From Bradyrhizobium diazoefficiens (GTDB lineage Bacteria; Pseudomonadota; Alphaproteobacteria; Rhizobiales; Xanthobacteraceae), in the NCBI RefSeq assembly GCF_018131015.1, contig NZ_JAFCJJ010000001.1, positions 62,001 to 126,000 of the forward strand: a stretch of 64,000 nucleotides of DNA, given 5' to 3'. This document shows positions 48,148 to 56,698 of this stretch, one piece after another (positions within the stretch are counted from its first letter, which is position 1; every line of letters starts with the position of its first letter). A model generated the notes under the pieces. The model was given only the letters and a program-made list of their open reading frames with translations, had not been told where the DNA came from and ran no database searches. Made by a program: the position numbers and the translations under genes.

Positions 48148-48217
48148 TCTCGTCAACGTCAATTTCGCCGTGCCAATTCCGAAAGGACGAAGCCAGCTTC
48201 GTCAAGGAGGCGCTGCA

Positions 48218-48463
48218 ATGACCACGACCATCAGCTCAACGGCCCTTTCGCAGACGACCACGACGAAGCGGCCCCTCGTGAGCCTCTTCGCTCGATGTCT
48301 TGACGCGTTTCGGGGATGGCGCAGCCGCGCGCGGCTGCGCGCGGATCTGTGCGCTCTGGACGACAGGGAGCTTCAGGACATCGGCATTGCGCGCGAAGAG
48401 GTCGATTATGTCGCCTCGCACCGATTGGGTGACCCGCGCGGCGTCAGCTCCACCGTTCGCTGA
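48218..48463 (+). CDS. DUF1127 domain protein (81 aa)
   Basis: An 81-residue protein with a DUF1127 core at residues 36-64: SRARLRADLCALDDRELQDIGIAREEVDY, the conserved arginine-rich helix followed by the LDDRELxDIG motif. DUF1127 proteins are small basic RNA-binding or regulatory proteins known to affect phosphate and stress responses in alphaproteobacteria. A strong AAGGAGG site lies 7 bp before the ATG at 48218. It is divergent from the GntR gene, so the repeats in between could also affect it. Confidence 0.9.
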   Translation: MTTTISSTALSQTTTTKRPLVSLFARCLDAFRGWRSRARLRADLCALDDRELQDIGIAREEVDYVASHRLGDPRGVSSTVR

Positions 48464-48522
48464 CGTCAGACGACATAGTTTTGCGAACGGGGCGCCGAAA
48501 CCAGACCTCACGGGAGGACACC

Positions 48523-49422
48523 ATGCGCTTTGGACTCAAAGTCCTGATCACCGGCCTCATTCTCTGTCCGCTGCATTTGGCACCGGCTACCGGAGCTGAT
48601 GTCAAACAGGTCAACGTTGGCGGAACGACATTCGCCTATGTCGAGGCCGGGCAGGGCGATCCCGTCGTGCTGGTGCACGGCGGACTTCAGGATTACCGCA
48701 TGTGGAATTCGCATCTTCCGGTGTTCGCCAAGGGCTACCGTGTCATCGCCTATAGCCGGCAGAACCATTTTCCGAATGCGACGAGCAAGGACGGTCTGCC
48801 CGATGGTGCGGCGGATGCGCATGGCGAGGATCTGGCCGCCATGCTGTCTGGTCTCGGCATCAAGCGCGCGCACATTGTCGCTCACTCCGCTGGCGCTCAT
48901 GCCGCGTTGTTCTTCGCCGCCAACCACCCGGGCATGGTGCGTACACTCGTGATCAACGAGCCTCCTGCCGCGGCCTTGCTCACCGGTACGGTTGGTGGAG
49001 CCGATGTCCTGAACGAATGGGTCGCGAGGTTTGCTTCCACGCGGAACGCATTTCAGAAGGGCGATATCGACGCCGGGCTGCGGCTTTTTGCGGATGCGGT
49101 GGGTGGACCCGGTACCTATGACCGGCGCTCCGAGGGCGAGCACCAGATGATGGCGGATAACGCGTGGTCGGCCGTCGCCGATGCAATCACGACCCGTCCG
49201 CGTCCGGTGTTCACCTGCGACATGGCAAAGCGCATTTCGGCGCCGACGCTGGTGACGAACGGCGAGCGCAGCCCGGTGTACTTCCATCGCATCGTCGACG
49301 AACTGGTACGATGCCTGCCTCAGCCGACCCGGGTCGAAATCCCGGGCTCATCCCACAGCGTGCCCGGAGAAGCCCCTCAAGCCTATGACGAGGCTGTGCT
49401 TGGCTTCATCGCGCGCCACTAG
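48523..49422 (+). CDS. Alpha/beta hydrolase, exported
   Basis: A 299-residue hydrolase with a signal peptide at residues 1-25 (MRFGLKVLITGLILCPLHL, cut near ATG-ADV). The oxyanion strand DPVVLVHGGLQDYRMW is at about 46-61 and the nucleophile elbow VAHSAGAHAALFF (Ser in the H-S-A-G turn) is at about 122-134. A late Asp (LVTNGERSP region) and final His (GSSHSVPGE) complete a likely triad. GGGAGGA lies before the ATG at 48523. Substrate unknown; no partner genes are close. Confidence 0.87.
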   Translation: MRFGLKVLITGLILCPLHLAPATGADVKQVNVGGTTFAYVEAGQGDPVVLVHGGLQDYRMWNSHLPVFAKGYRVIAYSRQNHFPNATSKDGLPDGAADAHGEDLAAMLSGLGIKRAHIVAHSAGAHAALFFAANHPGMVRTLVINEPPAAALLTGTVGGADVLNEWVARFASTRNAFQKGDIDAGLRLFADAVGGPGTYDRRSEGEHQMMADNAWSAVADAITTRPRPVFTCDMAKRISAPTLVTNGERSPVYFHRIVDELVRCLPQPTRVEIPGSSHSVPGEAPQAYDEAVLGFIARH

Positions 49423-49435
49423 CAAGGTGCCTCAA

Positions 49436-49849
49436 CTACACCCCGCGCGTCTTGTCCGCCTTGGTCTTTGACGCCAGAACCGGAAACACGTCGCCCATGT
49501 GCAACGGCTGGCCGTTGGGATAAGCGGACATCCTCATGCTCGAGGTGTGCGTCGCCCCGTCGACCGGAGAGATATAGGCGAACTGGACCTCGATCTTGTG
49601 CTTGATCTCAAAACCCTGCCATTTCGGGTGATCGCGGGTCAGGGCGGCTGCGACATCGCAGCGGACCATGTCGGAAGTCGAGGTGGTCTTGGAGAGAACG
49701 CCGCGTTCGACCTTTTCCAGGTAGCACTGGTCGGTCACGGTGCTGACATGGGCGCTGACGCGCTGAAAGTTGGTGCTCTTGTCGTAGTTGTCGTAGACGG
49801 CAAAACCTGCGACGGCGGCGGCAAACAGTCCGAACATTGCGAGACGCAT
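49436..49849 (-). CDS. Hypothetical membrane-anchored protein (137 aa)
   Basis: The first 20 residues (MRLAMFGLFAAAVAGFAVYD) form a membrane anchor or uncleaved signal. A periplasmic beta-rich domain follows, containing two cysteines (QCYLEKVERGV and MVRCDVAA), which may form a disulfide, and a KHKIEVQFAYISPVDG strand pair. No family is recognised. The promoter region holds clustered GANTC sites at 49956-49974. It converges on the hydrolase gene at 48523-49422, with 13 bp between them. Confidence 0.7.
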   Translation of the reverse strand: MRLAMFGLFAAAVAGFAVYDNYDKSTNFQRVSAHVSTVTDQCYLEKVERGVLSKTTSTSDMVRCDVAAALTRDHPKWQGFEIKHKIEVQFAYISPVDGATHTSSMRMSAYPNGQPLHMGDVFPVLASKTKADKTRGV

Positions 49850-49955
49850 GCTGGTGCTCCCGTTTTGCAGGCGGCACTGTGAGCGTCAGTCATTAAAGGC
49901 GGCTGAATCCGCTTCCGGTGTTTTTCATCACGGAAAACGCTTCCGTGACGGCATG

Positions 49956-49974
49956 GATTCAATTGAATCGAATC
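49956..49974. promoter_or_regulatory. Overlapping GANTC sites in an AT-rich palindrome
   Basis: GATTCAATTGAATC (49956-49969) is a perfect palindrome holding two GANTC sites, and a third GAATC starts at 49970. It is about 107 bp upstream of the 137-residue protein gene. Confidence 0.35.
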
Positions 49975-50010
49975 CACGCGGCGTGAAATTCCGCTTCGCA
50001 CGGCCGTCCG

Positions 50011-51270
50011 TCACGGCTGCCGCTGATTGAGCGAGCCCAGAAATTCGTTCGCCATCGGCTGCCATCGTCCGGGAAAGAGCCGGAGCAGGTGCCCGTCGCC
50101 GGGAATGCCATGGAGCAGCTCGAAGCGGGCGCGGCCGCCGGCGGCCGTGAACGCCTGATGATATTCGCGGATCAGGGCTTCCTGGTAGAACTTGTCATTG
50201 TCGGCATAGAGCCAGAGCTGGGGCACCTTGTCGGTCGCGCCGCTTCCGGCATTGGCATAGTAGGGTGTGGTGACCGGTCCGTACGGGTACCAGCCGCCGG
50301 AGAAGTTGATGACGGCCATCACCTCATGGGGCTTGAGGCCGGCATAATGCATGGCGAGAAACCCGCCCCGTGACTGGCCGGCCAGCAGCACAGGTCCGGG
50401 ACGAACGCCGGGCAGGGTGCGGCCATAGGCGATCGCCGAGTCGAGGTCCTCGACCGCTTCCGCGACGCCGGCCGAGACGTCGACGAGGCTGCCGTCATGC
50501 GCACGCCCAAAAGTCTCTTCGCCGTTGATGCCCTCGGAAGAGCCGCGGCCCCGGCGCATCAAGGCCAGCACGGCGAATCCATTGTCGCGAAACCAGTGCG
50601 CCTCCGTCGCGAACGACCAGCTTCGCAGTTGAGTGCGCCCGATGTCGGAGCCGTGCGTGAAGATCGCCAGCGGCGCCGGGCCGGGACCCGCCGGCGGATA
50701 GAAGGTGCCCTCGAGCATGATCGGCCGCGTGCCGTCGGGCGTCCTGACCGTGCTGTGCGGAATCCTGACGCGCTCGCCGGGCCACGGCCAGTCGGCCGGC
50801 CGTTCGCCGGCGGCGAGGCGGCCGGCGTCGGTGCGGACCAGCGCGCCGGATGTGACGCCGCCGGATTTCAGTGTCGCAGTCAAGTACAGCCGGTCCGGCC
50901 CGTCGAAGGCGTAACGGAAGATGCGAAATCCCGTCATCGTCAGCACGCCGCCGGTGATCGTCGCCTCGTCGCGCCACCATTCCCGGTTCATGCCGTAAAG
51001 CGCCGAGTCTGATTGCGCGAACACGACGTTGGCGTGGCCGTCCGCCGTGACGCGCTCGACGACGAGGATATGGCGGTCGTCGTGCCAGGTCCCGATCCAG
51101 GCGCCCTGAAAGCGCGCGATCTCCGGCGGGACGTCGGGCGAGGGCGTCTCCATGTCGAACTTGTCCGGCAGCGGAACGATCGATTCCGGATCGACGGTGA
51201 GCGGCTGGGCGAGGGCGTTCAGCGCCGGGACCGAAAGCAAGGTCGCAAGGATCGACAATACTCTGCGCAT
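50011..51270 (-). CDS. Alpha/beta hydrolase, exported (419 aa)
   Basis: A 419-residue exported hydrolase. The signal peptide covers residues 1-21 (ALA-QPL). A beta-rich N-terminal domain of about 150 residues precedes the catalytic alpha/beta domain. That domain has the GSDIGRTQ oxyanion region, RGRGSSEG, and the nucleophile elbow LLAGQSRGGFLAMHYAG (Ser within GQSRG). A late Asp (LWLYADNDKFYQ) and His (GIPGDGHLLRLF) complete the triad. The gene resembles dienelactone-hydrolase or dipeptidyl-peptidase-like esterases. It has no obvious operon partner. Confidence 0.85.
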   Translation of the reverse strand: MRRVLSILATLLSVPALNALAQPLTVDPESIVPLPDKFDMETPSPDVPPEIARFQGAWIGTWHDDRHILVVERVTADGHANVVFAQSDSALYGMNREWWRDEATITGGVLTMTGFRIFRYAFDGPDRLYLTATLKSGGVTSGALVRTDAGRLAAGERPADWPWPGERVRIPHSTVRTPDGTRPIMLEGTFYPPAGPGPAPLAIFTHGSDIGRTQLRSWSFATEAHWFRDNGFAVLALMRRGRGSSEGINGEETFGRAHDGSLVDVSAGVAEAVEDLDSAIAYGRTLPGVRPGPVLLAGQSRGGFLAMHYAGLKPHEVMAVINFSGGWYPYGPVTTPYYANAGSGATDKVPQLWLYADNDKFYQEALIREYHQAFTAAGGRARFELLHGIPGDGHLLRLFPGRWQPMANEFLGSLNQRQP

Positions 51271-51357
51271 GGTCCGGCCGAGGCCCCCTTACACGACGTG
51301 ATGACGGACTTATCACAACTTCTCTCTGCGCAAGCCACGAAACGGCTCCGCGAGGTC

Positions 51358-51390
51358 AACAAAAAAGGCCGTCGAAACCGGCGGCCTCTG
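51358..51390 (-). terminator. Terminator of the YdhR-like gene
   Basis: On the minus strand AGGCCGCCG pairs with CGACGGCCT (one mismatch), followed by a run of six T. It lies about 40 bp after the stop at 51429. Confidence 0.7.
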
Positions 51391-51428
51391 TCGTGGGTCA
51401 AACCTGTTGGCCCGAAAATGCCGCCGCC

Positions 51429-51806
51429 TCAATCGCCGGCGGCCTGCCCGTCGATCTGCAGCGGCGTGTCGAACCATGTGAGCTGGCATTCCGTTCCGTT
51501 GCGCTGCTTGCACTGCGCCGCCCACGCGGCGGTGAACCAGGCTTCCGCGGCCGCGCGGTCCTTCCAGAGGTAGATGCCGCCAAAACCGTCGCCGTTGACC
51601 GTGTAGTACTTGCGGATCAGGCCCGGGATCTTCTGATAGGTCGGCACGGAGGCCGCGAAACCGGCTTCGAGTTTCGCCCGCGTGACGCCCTCCGGCGTCT
51701 TGATGACGACGAGTGTGGCGACGTGCTGGTCGGCGGCAAAGGCCTCTGGCGTGCCGGCTGCGAGCAGGGCGAGAGACAGGGCGGTGAGAGCGAGCTTGCG
51801 AGACAT
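51429..51806 (-). CDS. Exported YdhR-like monooxygenase-fold protein
   Basis: A 125-residue protein with a signal peptide (residues 1-24, cut near AFA-ADQ). The mature domain is a dimeric alpha/beta barrel of the YdhR/antibiotic-monooxygenase kind, seen in HVATLVVIKTPEGVTRAKLEAGFAASV and GFGGIYLWKDRAAAEAWFTAAW. Export is unusual for the fold, which is normally cytoplasmic. AAGGAGG lies before the ATG at 51806. It is divergent from a LysR gene with 103 bp between, so that LysR probably controls it. Confidence 0.82.
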   Translation of the reverse strand: MSRKLALTALSLALLAAGTPEAFAADQHVATLVVIKTPEGVTRAKLEAGFAASVPTYQKIPGLIRKYYTVNGDGFGGIYLWKDRAAAEAWFTAAWAAQCKQRNGTECQLTWFDTPLQIDGQAAGD

Positions 51807-51909
51807 GAGGTGGTCCTCCTTCGAGTGATCGTCCCACATTGCGCCTTGCCCGGCCCGGCGAAACCGGCAAGAATGCAAAACTGCTTTCGATAATCGCAAA
51901 AGCCCAGGC

Positions 51910-52818
51910 ATGCTCGACCCGCGCGACCTCGAAGACCTCGTTGCGCTTGCACGCGCCGGCTCGTTCAGCGGCGCGGCGAAGAAGCGCGGCGTGGCGGTGT
52001 CGACGCTCGCCCGCCGGATCGAGGCGCTGGAGGCCGAGCTGAAGCTGCGCCTCGTCGACCGGCAGGCGAACGGGGCGCGCCTCACGCGCCAGGGCGAGGA
52101 CATCGCGGCGCTCGCCGAACCCTTGTCGGAGCACATCGCGCGGATCGATCGCGCGGCCGACGCGCTGAGGGCAGGCGGCCAGAAGACGCCGGTGCGCGTC
52201 TCCGCGACCGAGATCGTCATCGCCGACTACCTTGCGCCCAGGCTTCCGACCCTGTTCGCCAGCGGCTGCGATTGTCCGGTGCACCTTCTGGCGCAAGGCG
52301 ATGTCGTCAGCCTCGCCGGACGCGACGCCGATCTCGCGGTGCGCATGAGCCGCCCGGAAGGGGCGAGCCTCGTCATTCGCAAGCTGCCCGAGATCGAGCT
52401 GCGCCTGTTCAGCTCCCACGCCTATCTCGCCGGCCGTGATCCCGCCACGCTGGACCTTGGCCGCGAGCGCATCATCACCTACGACGACACGTTTGGACGC
52501 ATCCCGGAAACCGACTGGATCGGACGGTTTGGCATCGCGCCGGCCGTGTCTCTCAGGACCAACAGCACGCGCGCGCAGATTCAGGCCGCGGCAGCGGGCG
52601 CGGGCATCGCGCTGCTGCCGCGCGGCATGGCGGCGAGGCAGCCCGCGCTCGTCGAACTGCCGATTGCCACCGGCACGCCCAACCGCGTCCCCTGGCTCGC
52701 GGTGCACCGCGATCTCCACCGCGACCCGACCATCCGCAAGGTGCATCGCTGGATTTTGGGTGCTTTCAATGCGGAGCGGATGGACAGTGCGGGGCCGAGG
52801 AGCCGAGTTTCCACATAG
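51910..52818 (+). CDS. LysR-family transcriptional regulator
   Basis: A 302-residue LysR protein. The winged helix (about 3-62) reads DLVALARAGSFSGAAKKRGVAVSTLARRIEALEAEL. The effector domain begins near residue 95 and is of the CrgA/short-effector type, with ILGAFNAERMDSAGP at the end. It is divergent from the exported YdhR-like gene. The intergenic GCTTTCGATAATCGCAAAAG (51880s) is an imperfect dyad that could be its site. Confidence 0.87.
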   Translation: MLDPRDLEDLVALARAGSFSGAAKKRGVAVSTLARRIEALEAELKLRLVDRQANGARLTRQGEDIAALAEPLSEHIARIDRAADALRAGGQKTPVRVSATEIVIADYLAPRLPTLFASGCDCPVHLLAQGDVVSLAGRDADLAVRMSRPEGASLVIRKLPEIELRLFSSHAYLAGRDPATLDLGRERIITYDDTFGRIPETDWIGRFGIAPAVSLRTNSTRAQIQAAAAGAGIALLPRGMAARQPALVELPIATGTPNRVPWLAVHRDLHRDPTIRKVHRWILGAFNAERMDSAGPRSRVST

Positions 52819-52932
52819 CGCGTCTGATCGTTCCTGGCGGTGTGTAACAAATCCGCGGTCGGAGCGAACATCGTCCAGGCGCGCCTGGTCGATGGGCCGG
52901 CGGGGGGCGTTCAAGCAGAAAACGGAGGGATC

Positions 52933-53247
52933 ATGATCGGTGAAGTGATTGTGATAGGCGACCTGAAGCTACGGGATGACGCCTCTCGCGCCGAGTACGA
53001 CCGGTTGGGCGAACGCATGTACGGTCTTGTCAGTGCGCTTCCCGGGTTTCTGTCGGTCAAGTCGTTCAAGGCGGACGACGGCGAGGAGGTGACGCTGTTT
53101 CGCTTTGCTTCGGAGGAGGCGCTGGAGGCCTGGCGCACGCATCCCGAGCACGTCGAAACCATGAAGCGGGGGCATGCCGAATTCTATGCCAGCGGGCATC
53201 TGCAGATTTGCAGGGTGATCCGCGAAGTGGGTCCCTTCGAGCACTGA
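52933..53247 (+). CDS. Antibiotic-biosynthesis-monooxygenase (ABM) fold protein
   Basis: A 104-residue single-domain dimeric alpha/beta barrel protein: ERMYGLVSALPGFLSVKSFKADDGEEVTLFRFASEEALEAWRTHPEHVETMKRG shows the ABM pattern, including WRTHPEH. GGAGGGA lies 4 bp before the ATG at 52933. Upstream frame extension to 52840 is not needed. Members oxidise quinones or bind haem; the role here is unknown. It follows the LysR gene on the same strand by 114 bp. Confidence 0.87.
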   Translation: MIGEVIVIGDLKLRDDASRAEYDRLGERMYGLVSALPGFLSVKSFKADDGEEVTLFRFASEEALEAWRTHPEHVETMKRGHAEFYASGHLQICRVIREVGPFEH

Positions 53248-53268
53248 CGCTCGCCGGGGCACATGCAA

Positions 53269-53294
53269 AAAGGCCGCCGTTACCGGCGGCCTTT
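53269..53294. terminator. Bidirectional terminator between the ABM and MHS genes
   Basis: AAAGGCCGCCG (53269-53279) pairs perfectly with CGGCGGCCTTT (53284-53294), loop TTAC. A-rich and T-rich flanks on both sides let it stop transcription from either converging gene. Confidence 0.85.
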
Positions 53295-53313
53295 CGCGTC
53301 TTGGGATGTCCGA

Positions 53314-54636
53314 TCAGCGGTTGACGTCGACGTCGCGCGTTTCCGGCAGCATCCACATCGCCAGCGTGCTCACCGCGCACATCACCACCACGTACCAGGC
53401 CGGCGCCATCGGGTCATGGGTGACCGCGAGCAGCCAGGTCACCACGAACTGGGTCGTGCCGCCGAACAGCGAGGTGCCGATGGCATAGACCAGCGACAGG
53501 CCGGTGCTGCGCACGGCGATGGGGAGCAACTCCGGCACCTGGACGAGGCCCGCGGTGCCGAACATCGCGGTGAGGGCCGCGAGGATGGCCGTCACCGTCA
53601 GCAGGGTCGCCGCACCGGGCGCGCCGGCGAGCCACATGAACAGGGGAACGATCAGCAGCATGAGCGCCACTCGCGGCAGCATGTTGACGGTCCGGCGCCC
53701 GAGCCGGTCGCACAAGACGCCGCCGACGAGCGCGAAAGCGAAGGTCATCACGCCGCCCATCAGCACGCTGGCCTGCGCGAGCGCCGCAGGCAGCTTCAGC
53801 ACCTGGACCGCGTAGGTCACCATGTAGTTGCCGACCTGCGAGGCGACCGCCGTCGCAGCCGTCGCCAGCACGCCCAGGATGAGGACCCTGCTGTACCTGG
53901 AGAACACCGAGCCGACAATGGCGGCTCCGCTGCGCTCCGTCTCGCCGCCATGGGTTTCGGGCAGGCTGCGGCGGATATAGACGGCGATCGGAACGAGCAG
54001 CAGGCTGACCAGGAACGGCACGCGCCAGCCCCACGCCGCCAGGTCTTGCGGCGACAGGATCAGCGAGAGGATCACGCCGAAGATGCCGCCGACCGCGACC
54101 GCAAGGCCCTGGCTGGCGATCTGCCAGCTCGAGTAGAAGCCACGGCGTCCGCGCGGCGCGGCTTCGATCAGCAGCGCTGTGGCCGGCCCCACCTCGCCAC
54201 CGAGCGCCAGGCCCTGCAGCAGGCGGCAGGCCACCACGATGATGGGCGCGGCGATGCCGATGCTGGCGTAGCTGGGCGTGGCGGCCAAACCGAGTGTTCC
54301 CACCGTGATCAGCACGACGGTGAGGATCATCGCCGGCTTGCGCCCGGCCTTGTCGGCAAAGGCGCCGATCAGCACGCCGCCCAGCGGCCGCGTGAAGAAG
54401 CCGACGCCGAACGCGGCCACCGCCGCGAGCAGGCTGCCGAACTCGCCCTCCACCGGAAAGAAGGTCTTGCCGATGTATACGGCGAAATAGGCGTAGATGA
54501 CGAAGTCGTAGAATTCCAGCGCGTTGCCGGCAACCGCGGCGGCAACGGCCTTGCGGCTGATGTTTGCCCCGGACAATTCGCGGGCCATGGTGACGCCTTG
54601 CGGCGCGAAATCGGAATTCAGGCTGGTGGTGCTCAT
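53314..54636 (-). CDS. MHS-family MFS transporter
   Basis: A 440-residue twelve-helix transporter of the metabolite:H+ symporter (MHS) family. Typical segments are AAVAGNALEFYDFVIYAYFAVYIGKTFFP at helix 1, TRPLGGVLIGAFADKAGRKPAM in the first loop, and GLALGGEVGPATALLIEAAPRGRRGFYSSW. The family imports organic acids and amino-acid derivatives. It is the last gene of an operon with a DUF2817 protein and a glutamine-amidotransferase-like hydrolase, so it probably takes up their substrate. Confidence 0.92.
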   Translation of the reverse strand: MSTTSLNSDFAPQGVTMARELSGANISRKAVAAAVAGNALEFYDFVIYAYFAVYIGKTFFPVEGEFGSLLAAVAAFGVGFFTRPLGGVLIGAFADKAGRKPAMILTVVLITVGTLGLAATPSYASIGIAAPIIVVACRLLQGLALGGEVGPATALLIEAAPRGRRGFYSSWQIASQGLAVAVGGIFGVILSLILSPQDLAAWGWRVPFLVSLLLVPIAVYIRRSLPETHGGETERSGAAIVGSVFSRYSRVLILGVLATAATAVASQVGNYMVTYAVQVLKLPAALAQASVLMGGVMTFAFALVGGVLCDRLGRRTVNMLPRVALMLLIVPLFMWLAGAPGAATLLTVTAILAALTAMFGTAGLVQVPELLPIAVRSTGLSLVYAIGTSLFGGTTQFVVTWLLAVTHDPMAPAWYVVVMCAVSTLAMWMLPETRDVDVNR

Positions 54637-54672
54637 GGATGAACTCGCGGGGTTTGATGAACGGGAGCGGCT

Positions 54673-55770
54673 TCAGGCTGCGACGCGACGATCCGCCTGC
54701 AGCCCTTCGATCGCCTGCAGGCAGGCCTCGCGGCCCTGGCGCCAGATGTCGTGCTTCCAGTCGTCGCCGTCGGGGTAGAAGGCCTCCTTGAGATCGCGCT
54801 TGATCTGAAGGGCGAGCCGCGGATCGGCCGTGCCGCGGCGGTGCAGCCAGTGCTCGGCGCGCAGCGCGGCCGTGACGCGGTCGCTGGGATGAGTGCCGTA
54901 TTCCAGGCAGATGCCGATCTGCTCGGCCTGCCTGCATTCCTCGAACAACGCGGTCTGGATCGGGCCGGTCATCGGAATGCTGGTCGAGCTGCCGGTGTGG
55001 ACGTCGGTCAATTCGCCCCACCATTGCCTGGCGCGCGGCAGCACGGTTGCGTCGAAGCTTGCGAAGATGCGCTCGCCGTGGCCGCGAGGCCCGAGCCCGG
55101 TGTGGATGTCGATCGCGGCGAGTTGCCGAACCTTTCGCGTGTAGCCCTTCAGGACCGAGCGGAAGGTGAGGTTGCTCCAGGTCGGCGCGTCTCCGCCGAA
55201 GAACATGCCGTCGGCATGCGCGTACTGGCCGAGGCTGATGGCGCGCTGCAGGCCGCGCGCACCGTGTCTTTCGGCGTAGGCTGCGAGCTTCGCTTCCACG
55301 TCTGCTCCGGGCGGCCAGGTGGCCGGCAGCAGCCAGTCGTGGATCTCGGCGTAGCCGGAATTGACCGGCAGCGGCTTTGCGAAGTCGACGAAGTTGCGGT
55401 TGAGGTCGACGTTCTCCTGTGTCACGCGGCGCAGGTGTGAAAAGCCGTAAGGGTTGATCGCGTGCACGTGCAGCACGGCGGTGTCGGCATGCGCCGGCGC
55501 CCCCGCGGCCAAAAGGCCGGTCTGCACGGCGGAGCCGCAAAAGCCTTCCACGCCATGCACGCCGCTGAGCACGATCAGCATTTTCGATGCATCGGCCGGT
55601 CCGTCCAGCACCACGTCCATCGCCAGCGTCTCGCCTTCGGCGCTGGGCAGGTCCAGCACGTGGCTGTCCACCGCAAGCCCGCGGGCGCTGGCCGCGCCCA
55701 GGAATTTTTCGCGCGCGATGGCGTAGGTCGGGCTGAAGAGATCGAGAGGCTGGGAAACCTTGTCGCTCAT
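54673..55770 (-). CDS. DUF2817/M14-like metallocarboxypeptidase-type protein
   Basis: A 365-residue protein of the DUF2817 family, related to M14 carboxypeptidases. The zinc-binding motif is seen as SGVHGVEGFCGS (His and Glu), with the substrate-binding DLNRNFVDF and the third ligand AIDIHTGLG. Such enzymes remove a C-terminal residue or deacylate amino-acid conjugates. AAGGAG lies before the ATG at 55770. It is the middle gene of the MHS operon and the gene after the glutamine-amidotransferase-like hydrolase (18 bp). Substrate unknown. Confidence 0.85.
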   Translation of the reverse strand: MSDKVSQPLDLFSPTYAIAREKFLGAASARGLAVDSHVLDLPSAEGETLAMDVVLDGPADASKMLIVLSGVHGVEGFCGSAVQTGLLAAGAPAHADTAVLHVHAINPYGFSHLRRVTQENVDLNRNFVDFAKPLPVNSGYAEIHDWLLPATWPPGADVEAKLAAYAERHGARGLQRAISLGQYAHADGMFFGGDAPTWSNLTFRSVLKGYTRKVRQLAAIDIHTGLGPRGHGERIFASFDATVLPRARQWWGELTDVHTGSSTSIPMTGPIQTALFEECRQAEQIGICLEYGTHPSDRVTAALRAEHWLHRRGTADPRLALQIKRDLKEAFYPDGDDWKHDIWRQGREACLQAIEGLQADRRVAA

Positions 55771-55788
55771 GTCTGCTCCTTGAGGGAT

Positions 55789-56592
55789 TTACGCCAATGC
55801 CGGCGCCGGCTCGACGAGGTGCAACCGGCGCAACCGGCGCTCGCGACATGCGGCGCCGAATGCGGTGAAGATGGCCTGCGCCAGCGCGCAGTCGTCGATG
55901 CGCATCTCCGGATGAAATTGCACAGCCAGCGCGAAGGCCGGCGCGCCGGCGACCGAGAAGGCTTCCACCAGGCCGTCGGGCGCGGTGGCCTCGACACGCA
56001 GGCCTTGCCCGAGCCGGTCGATCCCCTGGTGGTGCAGGGAGTTGACTCGCACGCGCCGCTCGCCGAGCAGGCTCGCAAGCACGCCGCCCGGCGCGATGTC
56101 GATGCCGTGGCTGTCCTCGTACCATTGCTCGATCGGCCGGTTGTGATCGCCTTCGCGATGGTCGAGCCGTCCGGGGCGCGTGTGCACCGCCGGATCGAGC
56201 GTGCCGCCGAACGCCACGTTGATTTCCTGGAAACCGCGGCACACGCCGAGGAGGGGCACGCCGGCGCTGACCGCTCGCCGCACCAGCGGCAACACCGCCG
56301 CATCGCGTGAGGGATCAAGCAGCACCGCGTCGGGGAGGCGCGGCGCGCCATAGCGGTCGGGCGCCACGTTGGAGGGGCTGCCGGTGAGCAACATTCCGTC
56401 GATGCTGTCGATCAGGCTGTCGGCGTCGAAGGCGCCTGCGTCTGCGGGAAGGCCGAGCGCCATGACGCCGGCACGCTCCGACGCTGCGCGCACATAGCCG
56501 TGCAGCACGGCATGCGCAGCGTGTCCTTGCCGATCGATCCGATCGGCGGCAACGACCACGAGAGGACGGCGGGGAGCGTCTGCGTAGGTCAT
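55789..56592 (-). CDS. Gamma-glutamyl-gamma-aminobutyrate hydrolase-like (peptidase C26)
   Basis: A 267-residue class-I glutamine-amidotransferase-like hydrolase. The nucleophile is Cys in VPLLGVCRGFQEINVAFGG, and the His-Glu pair is seen in ALAVQFHPEMRID. PuuD, the best-studied member, cleaves gamma-glutamyl-GABA in putrescine breakdown. No other puu gene is here, so another gamma-glutamyl compound is possible. The ATG at 56592 is chosen; a longer frame reaches into the palindromic operator and is not coding. It heads the operon and is divergent from a LysR gene. Confidence 0.9.
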   Translation of the reverse strand: MTYADAPRRPLVVVAADRIDRQGHAAHAVLHGYVRAASERAGVMALGLPADAGAFDADSLIDSIDGMLLTGSPSNVAPDRYGAPRLPDAVLLDPSRDAAVLPLVRRAVSAGVPLLGVCRGFQEINVAFGGTLDPAVHTRPGRLDHREGDHNRPIEQWYEDSHGIDIAPGGVLASLLGERRVRVNSLHHQGIDRLGQGLRVEATAPDGLVEAFSVAGAPAFALAVQFHPEMRIDDCALAQAIFTAFGAACRERRLRRLHLVEPAPALA

Positions 56593-56646
56593 GTCCGGGC
56601 CAACAGCTAGGGAATGCCCGGAGTGTAGGAAGCGGACCGAGTTGCG

Positions 56647-56660
56647 TAAATTGCAATTTA
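56647..56660. promoter_or_regulatory. 14-bp perfect palindrome, likely LysR operator
   Basis: TAAATTGCAATTTA is a perfect inverted repeat in the 106-bp gap between the divergent C26-type and LysR genes. It fits the T-N11-A type of LysR site. Confidence 0.6.
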
Positions 56661-56698
56661 ACTTTAGCTTGGTTTCTAAATCTGCAAGTGGTCCGGCC

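Noticed and set aside
49928..49948. TCACGGAA/TTCCGTGA hairpin taken as a terminator
   Set aside because: The stem is perfect, but on the strand of the gene ending at 50011 no T tract follows, so the role is unclear.
49953..50030. 25-codon frame starting at the ATG inside the GANTC palindrome
   Set aside because: No ribosome site, and the palindrome itself explains the base pattern.
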